Positions 26,781 to 38,061 are shown, counted from the stretch's first letter. The stretch is DNA of 64,000 nucleotides from Pseudomonadota bacterium (GCA_008501635.1 QQUJ01000018.1:184680-248679), one strand, 5' to 3'. Notes: generated by a model from the letters alone, not told the origin. Numbers and translations are program-made.

Positions 26781-28268
26781 TCATCCTCCCGCCGCATCGG
26801 CGGTTTCCGAGATCCGGATTGATGCCAAGTGCTCAATCGCTTTCTGGATCTCCTCCGGGGCAAGGGTTGCGTACCCCATCAGCAGACACGGCGGCGCTTC
26901 ATGGGGAGCGAGGTAGAGCGGTGCGGCGGAGTAGAGGCCGATTCCTTTTTCACGCGCCGCGTCTATCAGCCGTTTCAGCCCACCCGATGAATAGTCCTTC
27001 AAGCGCACCATGAGGTGCAGCCCGGCCTGGGTGCCGGTGATTTCGGCCTTCTCTCCGAAGTGCCGGCGCAGGGCATCGATGAGGGCAGTACGGCGAAGGG
27101 CGTAACGCTTGCGCATGCGGCGCAGGTGGCGCTCGAATTCGCCGTCGTCGAGAAAATCGGCGAGGACGCGCTGTTCCAACACCGGTGTGTGGCGGTCGGT
27201 CCACCACTTGGCCGCGGCGAAGGTATCGAGCATGGATTCCGGCAGGATGACGTAGCCGAGCCGCGCCGCGGGGAAGAGCACCTTGGAGAAAGTGCCGACG
27301 TAGAGGGTGCGGCCGGGACGATCGAGGCCCTGCACCGCCTCCACCGGGCGGCCCTCGTAGCGGTATTCGCCGTCGTAGTCGTCCTCGACGATCCACGCCT
27401 CTCGGTTCTGTGCCCACTCCAGCAGCGCCAGTCGCCGGCGCAGGGATAGCACCGCGCCGGTGGGAAACTGGTGCGAGGGCGTGGTGTAGACCAGCCTGGC
27501 CGTGGCGGGAAGCTGATCGACGATCAGACCCTCCGTATCGACCCCCGCCGGCATCAGTTCGGCACCGGCATTGAGAAAGGCGTTACGCGCGCCGAGGTAG
27601 CCCGGATTCTCGATCGCGACCCGGTCGCCCGCGTCGAGCAGCAGTCGGGCGATGAGATCCAGCGCCTGCTGCGAGCCGCTGGTGACGACGATTTGTCCGG
27701 CTGTGCAGTGACAGCCCCGGCTGCGGCTGACGTAACGGGCGATGGCGGCGCGCAGACCCGGATCGCCGCGCGGATCGGCGTAATCGACGGGATAGTGCTG
27801 CGCGGCGCGGCCGAGGCGCTTGCGCCACTCGTCGAGCAGACGCGGTTCGGCATCAATGGCGCCGTAACGGAAATCGTAACGTGGCGCGGCTGTACTCCGT
27901 GGCGCCGCGGGCGGGTAGCGGCGGATGCAATGGGCGAAGCGTGACCAGCGGGGTTCGGCGGTGGCCGCCGGTGGCGCGTCGCGGAGTGCCTCGGGGGCGA
28001 GCATCGCCTCCGGCAGGGGCGAGGCGACGTAGGTGCCCGAACCGGTCCTGCCGGCCAGGTAACCCTCGGCGGTCAGCTGTTCGAAGACCAGCAGCACGGT
28101 GTTGCGGGAGAGGCGCAGATCCCTGGCCAGCGCGCGGGTGGCGGGGAGGCGGCTGCCTTCGGAGAGATGACCGGCGAGGATGGCGTGGCGCAGCGCCCGG
28201 TAGAGTTGACGATGCAGCGCGCCTTCGCCGTCCAGGCGCAGGCCCAGGTAGTCGGTGACGGTCTCCAA
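26781..28268 (-). CDS. MocR/PdxR-family regulator (GntR HTH fused to aminotransferase-like domain)
   Basis: 495 aa from TTG 28268 (513 aa from the longer ATG at 28322). The GntR winged helix spans about 15-80 (HRQLYRALRHAILAG, RLPATRALARDLRLSRNTV). A fold-type I PLP domain follows, with YADPRGDPGLRAAIA, VVTSGSQQALDLIARLLL, IVEDDYDGEYRY and the PLP-lysine motif TFSKVLFPAARLGY. The TTG start gives the typical TDYLGLRLDGEGALHRQLY opening and leaves the divergent operator-like repeats outside the gene. It diverges from a PNPOx-like gene, so PLP-level or pyridoxal-linked control is likely. Substrate and target are inferred from family only. Confidence 0.87.
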   Translation of the reverse strand: METVTDYLGLRLDGEGALHRQLYRALRHAILAGHLSEGSRLPATRALARDLRLSRNTVLLVFEQLTAEGYLAGRTGSGTYVASPLPEAMLAPEALRDAPPAATAEPRWSRFAHCIRRYPPAAPRSTAAPRYDFRYGAIDAEPRLLDEWRKRLGRAAQHYPVDYADPRGDPGLRAAIARYVSRSRGCHCTAGQIVVTSGSQQALDLIARLLLDAGDRVAIENPGYLGARNAFLNAGAELMPAGVDTEGLIVDQLPATARLVYTTPSHQFPTGAVLSLRRRLALLEWAQNREAWIVEDDYDGEYRYEGRPVEAVQGLDRPGRTLYVGTFSKVLFPAARLGYVILPESMLDTFAAAKWWTDRHTPVLEQRVLADFLDDGEFERHLRRMRKRYALRRTALIDALRRHFGEKAEITGTQAGLHLMVRLKDYSSGGLKRLIDAAREKGIGLYSAAPLYLAPHEAPPCLLMGYATLAPEEIQKAIEHLASIRISETADAAGG

Positions 28269-28318
28269 ATTGGCCCTCGGTATATGGTAGAAATTGGCTC
28301 TTATGAGGGAGCCATTTT
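28267..28318. promoter_or_regulatory. Repeat operator between mocR-type gene and PNPOx-like gene
   Basis: Two direct copies of aaattggcYct begin at 28267 and 28291, 24 bp apart. A third, inverted element (agccattt) lies near 28310-28317, forming tggctc/gagcca with copy two. MocR/PdxR proteins of known cases bind direct repeats in divergent promoters, which fits this layout. Copy one overlaps the proposed TTG start and would allow autorepression. Confidence 0.6.
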
Positions 28319-28364
28319 GCATCTATTCTGCGCTGCCATAAACCCGCTGTTGAGGAGAACTGCC

Positions 28365-29015
28365 ATGTCGGATTCCCGCTACCCGGTGACGGCGCGGAGC
28401 CGGGTCGAACGTCTGCCCAAGCGTGGCAGCTACGACCGTGAGGCGATCTACCCGATTCTGGACGAGGCGCTGGTGTGCCACGTGGGATTCGCCACAGACG
28501 GGCAGCCCTGCGTGATACCCTGTTTCTACGCGCGCGACGGTGACCGCCTGCTGCTGCACGGCGCCGTGGCCAGCCGGTTGATGCAGACCCTGGGGAGCGG
28601 GGCCCCGAGCTGCATCACGGTGACGCTGCTGGACGGGTTGGTGCTGGCGCGATCGGCGTTTCGCCATTCGATGAACTATCGCTCGGTGGTCTGCTTCGGG
28701 CGTGCGCAACCCATTATCGACGACCTGGCCAAGAAGCAGGCGCTGGCACTCCTGGTGGACAAGGTGGTGGCCGGTCGCAATGCTGACGTCCGGCCACCCA
28801 ATGCGAGTGAGCTGAAGGCCACGACGGTGGTGGCATTCACCATCGAGGAGGCATCGGCAAAGGTACGGCGCGGGCCGCCGGTCGATGACCCGCGCGATCT
28901 GGAACTGCCGGTGTGGGCGGGTGAGGTACCGCTGGCCATTCAATGGGGCGATGTGGTTCCCGCACCCGAGCTGGCTGCGGAGACACCACTACCCGATTAC
29001 CTGCGGTCCCTGTAG
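28365..29015 (+). CDS. Pyridoxamine 5'-phosphate oxidase-like flavin-binding protein
   Basis: 216 aa. Split-barrel FMN-binding fold: HVGFATDGQPCVIPCFYARDG, LLLHGAVASRLMQTL, ITVTLLDGLVLARSAFRHSM followed by NYRSVVCFG. These match the Pfam PNPOx-like_2 ('nitroimidazole resistance'-like) group rather than true PdxH. GAGGAG lies 8 nt before the ATG. It is transcribed away from the MocR-type regulator, the usual pairing for this family. The reaction is unknown; flavin-dependent reduction or oxidation of a small molecule is the family expectation. Confidence 0.85.
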   Translation: MSDSRYPVTARSRVERLPKRGSYDREAIYPILDEALVCHVGFATDGQPCVIPCFYARDGDRLLLHGAVASRLMQTLGSGAPSCITVTLLDGLVLARSAFRHSMNYRSVVCFGRAQPIIDDLAKKQALALLVDKVVAGRNADVRPPNASELKATTVVAFTIEEASAKVRRGPPVDDPRDLELPVWAGEVPLAIQWGDVVPAPELAAETPLPDYLRSL

Positions 29016-29058
29016 GGCGCAATAACCGGAGGGCATTGCACCGGATGTCTGGCGCTGG

Positions 29059-30579
29059 TTACCCCGCAACCGGGATCTTGCCGATCTTCACGCGCCACTC
29101 CCTGGGACCGGTCTCGTGGACCGACTCGCCGTGGCTGTCCACCGCCACCGTGACCGGCATGTCCTCGACCTCGAACTCGCGGATCGCCTCCATGCCCAGC
29201 TCTTCGAAAGCCACCAGGCGCGAACTTTTGATGGCCTTGGAGACCAGGTAGGCGGCGCCGCCCACGGCAATCAGGTAGACCGCCTTGTGACGCTTGATGG
29301 TTTCGATGGCCACCGGTCCGCGTTCGGCCTTGCCGACCATGCCGAGCAGGCCGGTCTGCTCCAGCATCATGTCAGTGAACTTGTCCATGCGCGTGGCGGT
29401 GGTGGGACCGGCGGGACCAACCGCTTCGTCGCCTACGGGATCGACCGGGCCGACGTAATAGATGAAGCGGTTGGCGAAGTCGACCCCTGGGGGCAGCGAT
29501 TCGCCGCTGGCGAAGAGATCGGCGATGCGCTTGTGGGCCGCGTCGCGCCCGGTAAGCAGCTTGCCGGAGATGAGCAGGTTCTCGCCCGGCTTCCAGCTCT
29601 GCACCGCTTCCGGAGTGACGGTGTCGAGGTTGACGCGGCGTGCCCCTTCGGTGGGGTCGTAGTCGAGCTGCGGCCAGTCGTCGAGACTGGGGCGTTTCAA
29701 CTCCGCGGGTCCTGATCCGTCGAGCACGAAGTGGGCGTGGCGCGTGGCGGCGCAGTTCGGCACCATCGCCACCGGCAGCGAAGCGGCGTGGGTCGGATAG
29801 TCGAGCACCTTCACATCCAGCACGGTGGTGAGCCCGCCCAAACCCTGGGCGCCGATGCCCAGCGCGTTGACCTTCTCGTAGAGTTCAAGGCGCAACTCCT
29901 CGGGGCGGTTGCTGGGGCCGCGTGCCTGCAGCTCCTGGATGTTGATCGGCTCCATCAGCGACTTCTTGGCGAGGTAGACCGCCTTCTCGGGCGTGCCGCC
30001 GATGCCCAGACCGAGGATACCGGGCGGGCACCAGCCGGCGCCCATGGTGGGCACGGTCTTCAACACCCAGTCGACGATGGAGTCGCTGGGATTGAGCATC
30101 ACCATCTTGGTCTTGTTCTCCGAGCCGCCACCCTTGGCGGCGACGATCACGTCCACAGTGTCGCCGGGAACGATCTCGTAGTGGATCACCGCCGGGGTGT
30201 TGTCGCGGGTGTTGGTGCGTTTGCCCGCCGGGTCGGCCAGCACCGAATAACGCAGCGTGTTGTCCACGTTCTGGTAAGCACGGCGTACCCCCTCGTTGAC
30301 CATGTCGTCGACGCTCATGGTCGCATCCCACTGCACGTTCATGCCGACCTTGAGAAAGACCACGGCGATGCCCGTGTCCTGGCAGATGGGACGATGACCC
30401 TCGGCGCACATGCGCGAGTTGACCAGGATCTGCGCCATGGCGTTCCTGGCCGCCGGGCTCTCCTCGCGCTCGTAAGCGGCAGCCAGCGCCTGGATGTAAT
30501 CCTCGGGGTGGTAATAGGAGATGAACTGGAAGGCGTCGGCGACGCTGTCGATGAAATCGTCCTGGCGGATGACGGTCAT
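29059..30579 (-). CDS. fumA: Fumarate hydratase, class I (iron-sulfur)
   Basis: 506 aa. It interconverts fumarate and malate with an oxygen-sensitive [4Fe-4S] cluster. Cluster Cys candidates appear in RPICQDTGIAVVF, MGAGWCPPGILGLG and MVPNCAATRHAHF. Other motifs are KGGGSENKTKMVML and, in the C-terminal beta domain, VGPVDPVGDEAVGPAGPTTA and TGLLGMVGKAERGP. The one-chain arrangement (alpha and beta domains fused) is the FumA/FumB type. It follows lpd on the same strand after a palindromic repeat, so it may be read with the TCA operon. Confidence 0.94.
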   Translation of the reverse strand: MTVIRQDDFIDSVADAFQFISYYHPEDYIQALAAAYEREESPAARNAMAQILVNSRMCAEGHRPICQDTGIAVVFLKVGMNVQWDATMSVDDMVNEGVRRAYQNVDNTLRYSVLADPAGKRTNTRDNTPAVIHYEIVPGDTVDVIVAAKGGGSENKTKMVMLNPSDSIVDWVLKTVPTMGAGWCPPGILGLGIGGTPEKAVYLAKKSLMEPINIQELQARGPSNRPEELRLELYEKVNALGIGAQGLGGLTTVLDVKVLDYPTHAASLPVAMVPNCAATRHAHFVLDGSGPAELKRPSLDDWPQLDYDPTEGARRVNLDTVTPEAVQSWKPGENLLISGKLLTGRDAAHKRIADLFASGESLPPGVDFANRFIYYVGPVDPVGDEAVGPAGPTTATRMDKFTDMMLEQTGLLGMVGKAERGPVAIETIKRHKAVYLIAVGGAAYLVSKAIKSSRLVAFEELGMEAIREFEVEDMPVTVAVDSHGESVHETGPREWRVKIGKIPVAG

Positions 30580-30614
30580 GGCAGTGGTCCTGCTGGGAAC
30601 GGAGAAAGGATCTC

Positions 30615-30706
30615 AACGCAAAGACGCGAAGACGCAAAGGGCGCCAAGAAAACAAAATTTATCACTTCCTTGCTTTGCGATCTCTGCGCCTTGGCGTCTT
30701 TGCGTT
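30615..30706. repeat. Imperfect palindromic repeat element (gcaaagacgc family), copy 1
   Basis: The left arm aacgcaaagacgcgaagacg continues gcaaagggcgccaag. The right arm, read inverted, is ...gcgccttggcgtctttgcgtt. About 40 nt lie between the arms. It fills the gap between lpd and fumarase. Related elements are at 44317-44532 and 47257-47406. Confidence 0.75.
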
Positions 30707-30713
30707 AAAAGGG

Positions 30714-32162
<1,449 letters not shown>

Positions 32163-32217
32163 TCAGGGGCGCGGGACTCCATCCACACGTCGTCCGGTGG
32201 GTGGGGTTACCGCCTGT

Positions 32218-33480
32218 TCACACTTGCAGCAGCAGACGGGCCGGGTCTTCCAGACCCTCTTTGATTGTCACCAGACTCTGCACAGCCTCGCGGCCGTCGA
32301 CGATGCGGTGATCGTAGGAGAGCGCCAGGTACATCATCGGGCGAATGACGATCTGTCCGTTCTCCACCATCGGACGCTCCTGAATCTTGTGCATGCCGAG
32401 AATTGCACTCTGTGGGGGATTCAGGATCGGCGTCGAACTGAGCGAGCCGAAGACGCCGCCGTTGGAGATGGAGAAGGTGCCGCCTGTCAGCTCGTCGATG
32501 GTGAGCGATCCCTCTTTCGCCTTGGCGCCGAAGTTGGCGATACCCTGTTCGATTTCGGCGAAGGTCATCTGGTCCACGTCGCGCAGGATCGGTACCACCA
32601 GACCGCGCGGGGCGGAGACCGCGATGCCGATGTCGTAGTAACCGTGATAGACGATATCGGTGCCGTCGATGGAGCCGTTCACCGCTGGAAATCGCTTCAG
32701 GGCTTCGACGCTCGCCTTGACGAAAAAGGACATGAAACCGAGCTTGATGCCATACTCCTTCTCGAACTTGTCCTTGTATCTGTTGCGCAGCTCCATGACC
32801 GGCTGCATGTTCACCTCGTTGAAGGTGGTGAGAATCGCAGCCGTGTTCTGCGCCTCTTTCAGGCGCTGCGCGATGCGTTGGCGCAGGCGGGTCATCGGCA
32901 CGCGGCGCTCGAGACGTTCCCCGCCGCTGCGCAGCTCGACGACCGTGGCCGGTTTGGGCGCCGCGGGCGCGGCTGCCGGGGCGGGCGCGGGGACCGGTGC
33001 CCCAGCCGCGGTTGCGTCGGCGTCGGGGTTCTTCATATAAGCCAGGATATCCTCTTTCAGGATGCGCCCCCCTTTGCCTGAACCTGGAATACGCGCTGCG
33101 TCGAGTTTGTGCTCTTCGATCAGGTGGCGCACCGCGGGACTCAGCGCGAGGTTGGCGGTATCGGCGGGGGTGGGTTTGGCTGCGGTCGCCGCAACGGGGG
33201 ACGGCTGGGGCGCATCGGCCGCCTTCGGGGTCGCGGCAGCGGCTTCGGTGTCGACGATGGCGATCAGCTCCTGCGCCAGTACCGTATCGCCTTCCTGCTT
33301 GACGAGTTCGACCAGTACGCCATTGTCGGGGGCCGGCACATCCAGCACGACCTTGTCAGTTTCGATGTCGACCAGGTTTTCGTCCCGTGTGACCGCGTCG
33401 CCCGCCTTTTTATGCCAGGTCAAGAGGGTGGCTTCGGTCACCGATTCCGGGAGGACCGGAACTTTTACTTCAATGCGCAT
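32218..33480 (-). CDS. sucB: Dihydrolipoyllysine succinyltransferase, E2 of 2-oxoglutarate dehydrogenase
   Basis: 420 aa. The lipoyl domain (1-80) has the lipoyl-lysine motif [11 protein letters not shown]. An Ala/Pro linker leads to the peripheral subunit-binding domain ([20 protein letters not shown]), a second Ala/Pro linker, then the catalytic domain with [13 protein letters not shown] and the active-site [12 protein letters not shown]. One lipoyl domain, as usual for SucB. It lies between sucA and lpd on the same strand. Confidence 0.97.
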   Translation of the reverse strand: MRIEVKVPVLPESVTEATLLTWHKKAGDAVTRDENLVDIETDKVVLDVPAPDNGVLVELVKQEGDTVLAQELIAIVDTEAAAATPKAADAPQPSPVAATAAKPTPADTANLALSPAVRHLIEEHKLDAARIPGSGKGGRILKEDILAYMKNPDADATAAGAPVPAPAPAAAPAAPKPATVVELRSGGERLERRVPMTRLRQRIAQRLKEAQNTAAILTTFNEVNMQPVMELRNRYKDKFEKEYGIKLGFMSFFVKASVEALKRFPAVNGSIDGTDIVYHGYYDIGIAVSAPRGLVVPILRDVDQMTFAEIEQGIANFGAKAKEGSLTIDELTGGTFSISNGGVFGSLSSTPILNPPQSAILGMHKIQERPMVENGQIVIRPMMYLALSYDHRIVDGREAVQSLVTIKEGLEDPARLLLQV

Positions 33481-33602
33481 TGTTTCCCTTTCCGCTCATG
33501 CCCCCGCACACCGATGGGCGGTCATCGGTGACCCCCCGGAGCAGGACAGGTTGTAGTTACAGAATGTCGAATACGTGGTGCGATTGCTGATTCAGGCTGC
33601 CG

Positions 33603-36449
33603 TTACTTCGGTTTCTTTTTTCTCACCTTCTTGATGGTGAGCGCTGCGTTGACCAGAGATTTCTGCCGCTCGATGTGCAGTTGGAAACTACCCACCGCGG
33701 GGGAGGCTGAAACCGGTCGGCCGGCGTAGGCCAACGACTGCTCCTTCCCCTTACAGGCCTGCAGGTGGTGGCGGATCTGATACCAGGAGCCCTGATTCTG
33801 CGGCTCTTCCTGGCACCAGATGACACGCGCCGCGTTGGCGTAGCGCTTCAGCTCGGCGGCCAGCACCTCGCGCGGAAACGGGTAGAGCTGCTCGACGCGG
33901 ACGATGGCGATGTTGTCGATCCCGCGCGCGCGGCGCTCCTCGAGCAGATCGTAGTAGACCTTGCCGGTGCACAGCACCACCTGTTTTACCTGTTTGGCGT
34001 CGATCGCGTCCACTTCCGGGATCACCAGCTGGAACTCGCCATCGGTGAGATCCTCCACGCTGGAGACGGCCAGCTTGTGGCGTAACAGGCTTTTCGGGCT
34101 CATCACGATCAACGGCTTGCGATAGGGGCGGATGATCTGGCGGCGCAGCAGGTGGAAGATCTGCGCCGGTGTGGTCGGCACGCATACCTGCATGTTGTTG
34201 TCGCCGCAGAGCTGGAGATAGCGTTCGAGGCGCGCCGAAGAGTGCTCCGGACCCTGCCCTTCGAAGCCATGGGGCAGCAGCATCACCAGGCTGCACATAC
34301 GCCCCCATTTGACCTCACCCGAGCTGATGAACTGATCGATGACGACCTGGGCGCTATTGGCGAAGTCGCCGAACTGAGCTTCCCAGACAACCAGCGAGCG
34401 CGGTTCCGCCGTCGCGTAACCGTACTCGAAACCCAGTACCGCCTCTTCGGAGAGTACCGAGTCGATCGCCACGAAGTGCGGCTGGCCGGTAAACAGGTTC
34501 TGGAGCGGCACATAGGTGCTGCCGTCGTGTTGATTGTGAATGACGGCATGGCGATGGAAGAAGGTGCCGCGGCCGGTGTCCTGGCCGGAGATGCGGATGG
34601 GGAAGCCGTTTTTCAGCAGCGTGGCGTAGGCCATGGTCTCGGCGAAACCCCAATCCATCGCCAGCGCCCCTGCGGCCATTTTCTCGCGGTCACGGATGAT
34701 GCGCGCTACCCGCGGGTGCGGCTCGACGCCCTCGGGGACGAAGGTGATGCGCTGCCCCAGTTCCTTCAATGTCTCCAAGGGGACACTGGTATCGACAGGG
34801 TCATCCCATTTGCTGCCGTAGTAGGGCGACCAGTCGACCAGGAAATCGTGTTTGATGTTCTCCAGGATGTGGCGCGCCACGATACGCCCCTCGTCCAGCG
34901 CGTTGCGGTACTCCTCGACCATGCGATCGGAATCGCCGGGCTGCATCACGCCATCCTCCTGCAGGCGCTGGGCGTAGACCTGGCGCGTGGTCGGATGGGA
35001 TTTGATCTTGGCGTACATCACCGGCTGCGTGGCCGAGGGTTCGTCCGCCTCGTTATGGCCGTGACGGCGATAACAGACCAGGTCGATGACGACATCTCTG
35101 GCGAATTGGGTGCGAAAATCGATCGCCATCTGCACCGCGAATATCACCGCGTCGGGATCGTCGGCATTCACATGGAAGATGGGCGCCTCCACCATCTTGG
35201 CGATATCGGTGCAATAGAGGGTGGAACGGGCATCCAGCGGATGGCTGGTGGTGAAGCCGATCTGGTTGTTGACGATGATGTGCACCGTGCCGCCGGTGGT
35301 GAAGCCACGAGTGGTGGAGAGGTTGAGCGTCTCCTGAACCACTCCCTGTCCGGCGAAGGCCGCATCGCCGTGGATGGCGATGGGCAACACCTGCCCGCCG
35401 GTTTGATCGCGGCGGCGCTGCTGGCGGGCACGCACCGAACCCTCGACGACGGGCGCGACAATCTCCAGGTGCGAGGGATTGAACGCCAGCGCCAGATGGA
35501 CGTTGCCGCCCGGCGTCTGCACATCGGAGGAGAAGCCCTGGTGGTATTTCACGTCACCGGAGGTGAGTTTGCTGTCGTACTTGCCCTCGAACTCCTCAAA
35601 GAGCCCCTTGGGGTTCTTGCCGACGATATTAATCAGCACATTGAGACGGCCGCGGTGGGCCATGCCGATGGCGATCTCTTTGACACCCTGAGCGCCAGCA
35701 CGCTGAATCAGCTCATCGAGCAGGGGCACCAGTGATTCGCCACCCTCCAATGAGAAGCGCTTCTGGCCGACGTATTTGGAATGCAGGTAGCGCTCGAGCC
35801 CCTCGGCGGCGGTGATGCGTTCCAGTACGCGCAGGCGCGTTTCACTGTCGATTTGCACCTTGCCCCGCGCCGCTTCCACGCGCTGTTGAATCCACCGTTT
35901 CTGGTTGGTATCGGTAATGTACATGTACTCGGCGGCCAGCGTGCCGCAATAGGTCGCGCGGACAATCTTGATGATGTCACGTAACGGCAGCCGGTCGGCG
36001 GCAAACAGGCTACCGGTGTTGAATTCGGTGTCCAGGTCGGCGTCGGTGAGATGGTGAAACGCCGGGTCGAGTTCCGGAACATCGGCCAGTTCACGCAACT
36101 GAATCGGATCGATGTCGGCGTGCTGATGGCCACGGAAGCGATAGGCGTTGATCAGGCGCAGAACGGCGGCCTGCTTCTCCGCGGTTTGGGCGTCAAGTCC
36201 CGGTGCGGCGGAAGTGCGAACGGAAGCGCTGTGACGCCGGGTGTCGAGCCGCTCGAACGCCTGGCGGATCGGGCCGTGGGGCAGATCGCGGGCGCCGGAG
36301 CCTTCCTGCAGGCCGTTGAAATACGCCCGCCACTCGGCCGATACGGAGCCGGGGTCCTGCAGGTAATTCTCGTACAGATCTTCGATGAATGCGGCGTTAC
36401 CACCGTAAAGATATGAATTTTCACGGAAAAGTTTCAGAATTGCGCTCAT
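33603..36449 (-). CDS. sucA: 2-oxoglutarate dehydrogenase E1 component
   Basis: 948 aa, thiamine-diphosphate decarboxylase. The N-terminal motif GGNAAFIEDLYENYLQDP and the EEGGESLVPLL-like region around 230 are the E1o type. The active-site segments HRGRLNVLINIVGK, HGDAAFAGQGVVQETLNLS and the C-terminal SSRALERYLQ-like and PKSLLRHKLAVS stretches are present. The N-terminal extension marks it as the proteobacterial E1o, not PDH E1. First gene of the block; an AT-rich leader with a TATAAT is upstream. Confidence 0.97.
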   Translation of the reverse strand: MSAILKLFRENSYLYGGNAAFIEDLYENYLQDPGSVSAEWRAYFNGLQEGSGARDLPHGPIRQAFERLDTRRHSASVRTSAAPGLDAQTAEKQAAVLRLINAYRFRGHQHADIDPIQLRELADVPELDPAFHHLTDADLDTEFNTGSLFAADRLPLRDIIKIVRATYCGTLAAEYMYITDTNQKRWIQQRVEAARGKVQIDSETRLRVLERITAAEGLERYLHSKYVGQKRFSLEGGESLVPLLDELIQRAGAQGVKEIAIGMAHRGRLNVLINIVGKNPKGLFEEFEGKYDSKLTSGDVKYHQGFSSDVQTPGGNVHLALAFNPSHLEIVAPVVEGSVRARQQRRRDQTGGQVLPIAIHGDAAFAGQGVVQETLNLSTTRGFTTGGTVHIIVNNQIGFTTSHPLDARSTLYCTDIAKMVEAPIFHVNADDPDAVIFAVQMAIDFRTQFARDVVIDLVCYRRHGHNEADEPSATQPVMYAKIKSHPTTRQVYAQRLQEDGVMQPGDSDRMVEEYRNALDEGRIVARHILENIKHDFLVDWSPYYGSKWDDPVDTSVPLETLKELGQRITFVPEGVEPHPRVARIIRDREKMAAGALAMDWGFAETMAYATLLKNGFPIRISGQDTGRGTFFHRHAVIHNQHDGSTYVPLQNLFTGQPHFVAIDSVLSEEAVLGFEYGYATAEPRSLVVWEAQFGDFANSAQVVIDQFISSGEVKWGRMCSLVMLLPHGFEGQGPEHSSARLERYLQLCGDNNMQVCVPTTPAQIFHLLRRQIIRPYRKPLIVMSPKSLLRHKLAVSSVEDLTDGEFQLVIPEVDAIDAKQVKQVVLCTGKVYYDLLEERRARGIDNIAIVRVEQLYPFPREVLAAELKRYANAARVIWCQEEPQNQGSWYQIRHHLQACKGKEQSLAYAGRPVSASPAVGSFQLHIERQKSLVNAALTIKKVRKKKPK

Positions 36450-36750
36450 CGACGAAGTTTTGCTCGGTAGACATTAACGAAATTTATCGGATTATAACCG
36501 AAGAAATATCCCCTATAGAAGGTGTGCCGGAGCATTCTCGTGCGTCCCCTCCGCCGGTTGATGTCGGTGCGGGATTGAGAAGAATTCCCTGATACATCAA
36601 AACAATAGTACAGCTTGACGGTGAACGTGAGGGGGACAACGCCGGACTTTCCATCTAGAACCTATCTCAAATCCCGCGCGTGCTGTGCCGAGCCCCAGAG
36701 ATGCGCTGGGTAGGGGTAGGCTTGTTGTCATCTCCCTGGCTGCTCAATTG
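36450..36750. promoter_or_regulatory. sucA upstream region with a -10-like box
   Basis: 300 bp without a gene between sucA and the hupT relic. On the minus strand a TATAAT lies at 36492-36497, about 45 nt before the sucA ATG, in an AT-rich stretch; no good -35 is visible at 16-18 bp. The rest (36550-36750) shows no feature I can support. Confidence 0.45.
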
Positions 36751-37340
36751 ATGAAAACGACCTCTAAAGAGCCCTCCGCAAGAACGCGATCGCCTCATCG
36801 TCCGTTGACCGCGGATCGATTGGCGGCGTTTGCGGGTGCTGCGCCACCGCAGCACGTGGGCGAGGCGACCTGGATTGAAGTGATTCGCAAGATGGATGAG
36901 GTCTACAGCGATCTTCTCCAGTATCAGGTGGCGTTGGAAGAGAAGAACGCCGCTCTTGAAGAGACCCAGCATTTTATTGAAAGCGTCCTCGATTCCATGT
37001 CCGACGTGCTGGTGGTCTGCGATCGCCATGGCCGAATCCAGAACGTTAATCGTTCACTGGCGCAACTGATCGGTATGCCGGAGAGGGGACGCTGGTCGGG
37101 CGGCCGCTCGGAGATCTTTGTGCCGATGTGGTTTCACGCAACCTGGTCGCCTCCTTTCCGCTGCACCTGTCCGAGAGCCCCATCGAGGACTGCGAGATCC
37201 GACTGCTCGCGGAAGACGGTGATGATGTCTCCGTCGCGGCCAACTGCACGCCGCGCTATGACAAACACGGACGCGTGGTGGGCATGGTGCTCATCGGACG
37301 CCCGGTCGGCGAGCTGCGCCGCGCACCTCATGGATACTGA
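36751..37340 (+). pseudogene. N-terminal relic of a HupT/HoxJ-type sensor kinase, frameshifted and truncated
   Basis: The first ~110 codons read WIEVIRKMDEVYSDLLQYQV, then LEEKNAALEETQHFIESVLD and the PAS start MSDVLVVCDRHGRIQNVNRS, a pattern of HupT/HoxJ H2-signalling kinases. At 37081-37088 (GAGAGGGG) one base is missing: frame 1 becomes nonsense, while the -1 frame continues the PAS domain (TLVGRPLGDLCADVV, IRLLAEDGDD, GRVVGMVLIGRPVGELRRA). Similarity ends at about 37326, where a kinase core should start. Neither the H-box nor the ATPase domain follows. So it carries both a frameshift and a 3' truncation. A sequencing error could explain the first but not the second. Confidence 0.72.
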
Positions 37341-37408
37341 ATCGACCTAAGTGGTCAGTGTGAAGGCCGTTTAAGCGGTCTTACGTCACAGCATACGGTT
37401 CGGGGCAG

Positions 37409-37446
37409 GGCGGCCCCTGGCATCGGCCGGGGGTCGCCTTTTCTCT
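37409..37446 (+). terminator. Rho-independent terminator after the hupT relic
   Basis: Stem ggcggcccctgg / ccgggggtcgcc (G-U pairs allowed) with a 6-nt loop, then TTTTCTCTCTT. It isolates hupD and its followers from upstream transcription. Confidence 0.75.
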
Positions 37447-37569
37447 CTTAAGGGACGCCAATTCCATAAGAGAGACGGGGGTGAAACCGCTTGCGGTGTC
37501 GGGCAGAAACGAATCGCTCAACCATCTGCGGTATAGTGGCAACAATAACGGAACAGGGTGGGGAGTGCG

Positions 37570-38061
37570 ATGTCGGTTCTGGTGCTGGGCGTGGGAAACA
37601 TCCTGCTCAAGGATGAAGGCATAGGCGTGCGCGTCATCGAGGAGCTGGAAAAGCGCTACGATTTCCCCAAATCGGTCGAGCTGCTGGACGGCGGTACTGC
37701 CGGCATGGAGCTGATGAATACCATGGCCAACCGCGACTGCTTGATTCTGGTCGATGCGGTTAAGACCGGCGCGCCGCCGGCGACCGTCGTCCGCCTCGCC
37801 GGCGACGAGGTTCCGGCCTTCTTTCGCGCCAAAGTCTCACCCCACCAGGTGGGGTTGTCGGACGTGCTCGCGGCGCTGACGGTGACGAACGAGAAACCCG
37901 CCAATGTGGTGGTGATCGGCGTCGTGCCGAAAGATCTCGGTACGGGACTGGCGATGTCCCCCGAGATCGAAGAGAAAATGGAAGAGATGATCGAGCGGGT
38001 TGTCGCGGAGTTGTCCGGCGTGGGATTGGCCCCCCGCCGTAACGGCGTCGCGGTGGGCTGA
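37570..38061 (+). CDS. hupD: [NiFe]-hydrogenase maturation endoprotease HupD/HyaD/HoxM
   Basis: 163 aa. It cleaves the C-terminal extension of a hydrogenase large subunit once nickel is in place. VLVLGVGNILLKDEGIGVRV holds the first Ni-probing Glu; ELLDGGTAG and LILVDAVKTG hold the Asp, and SPHQVGLSDVLA the His, as in HyaD/HybD. This is the group-1 uptake type rather than HycI. A start at ATG 37570 follows GGTGGGGAG. Its substrate, a full large subunit, is not encoded in the window. Confidence 0.93.
   Translation: MSVLVLGVGNILLKDEGIGVRVIEELEKRYDFPKSVELLDGGTAGMELMNTMANRDCLILVDAVKTGAPPATVVRLAGDEVPAFFRAKVSPHQVGLSDVLAALTVTNEKPANVVVIGVVPKDLGTGLAMSPEIEEKMEEMIERVVAELSGVGLAPRRNGVAVG

Noticed and set aside
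34152..35735. 527-aa plus-strand frame over sucA
   Set aside because: Shadow of SucA; no motif of its own.
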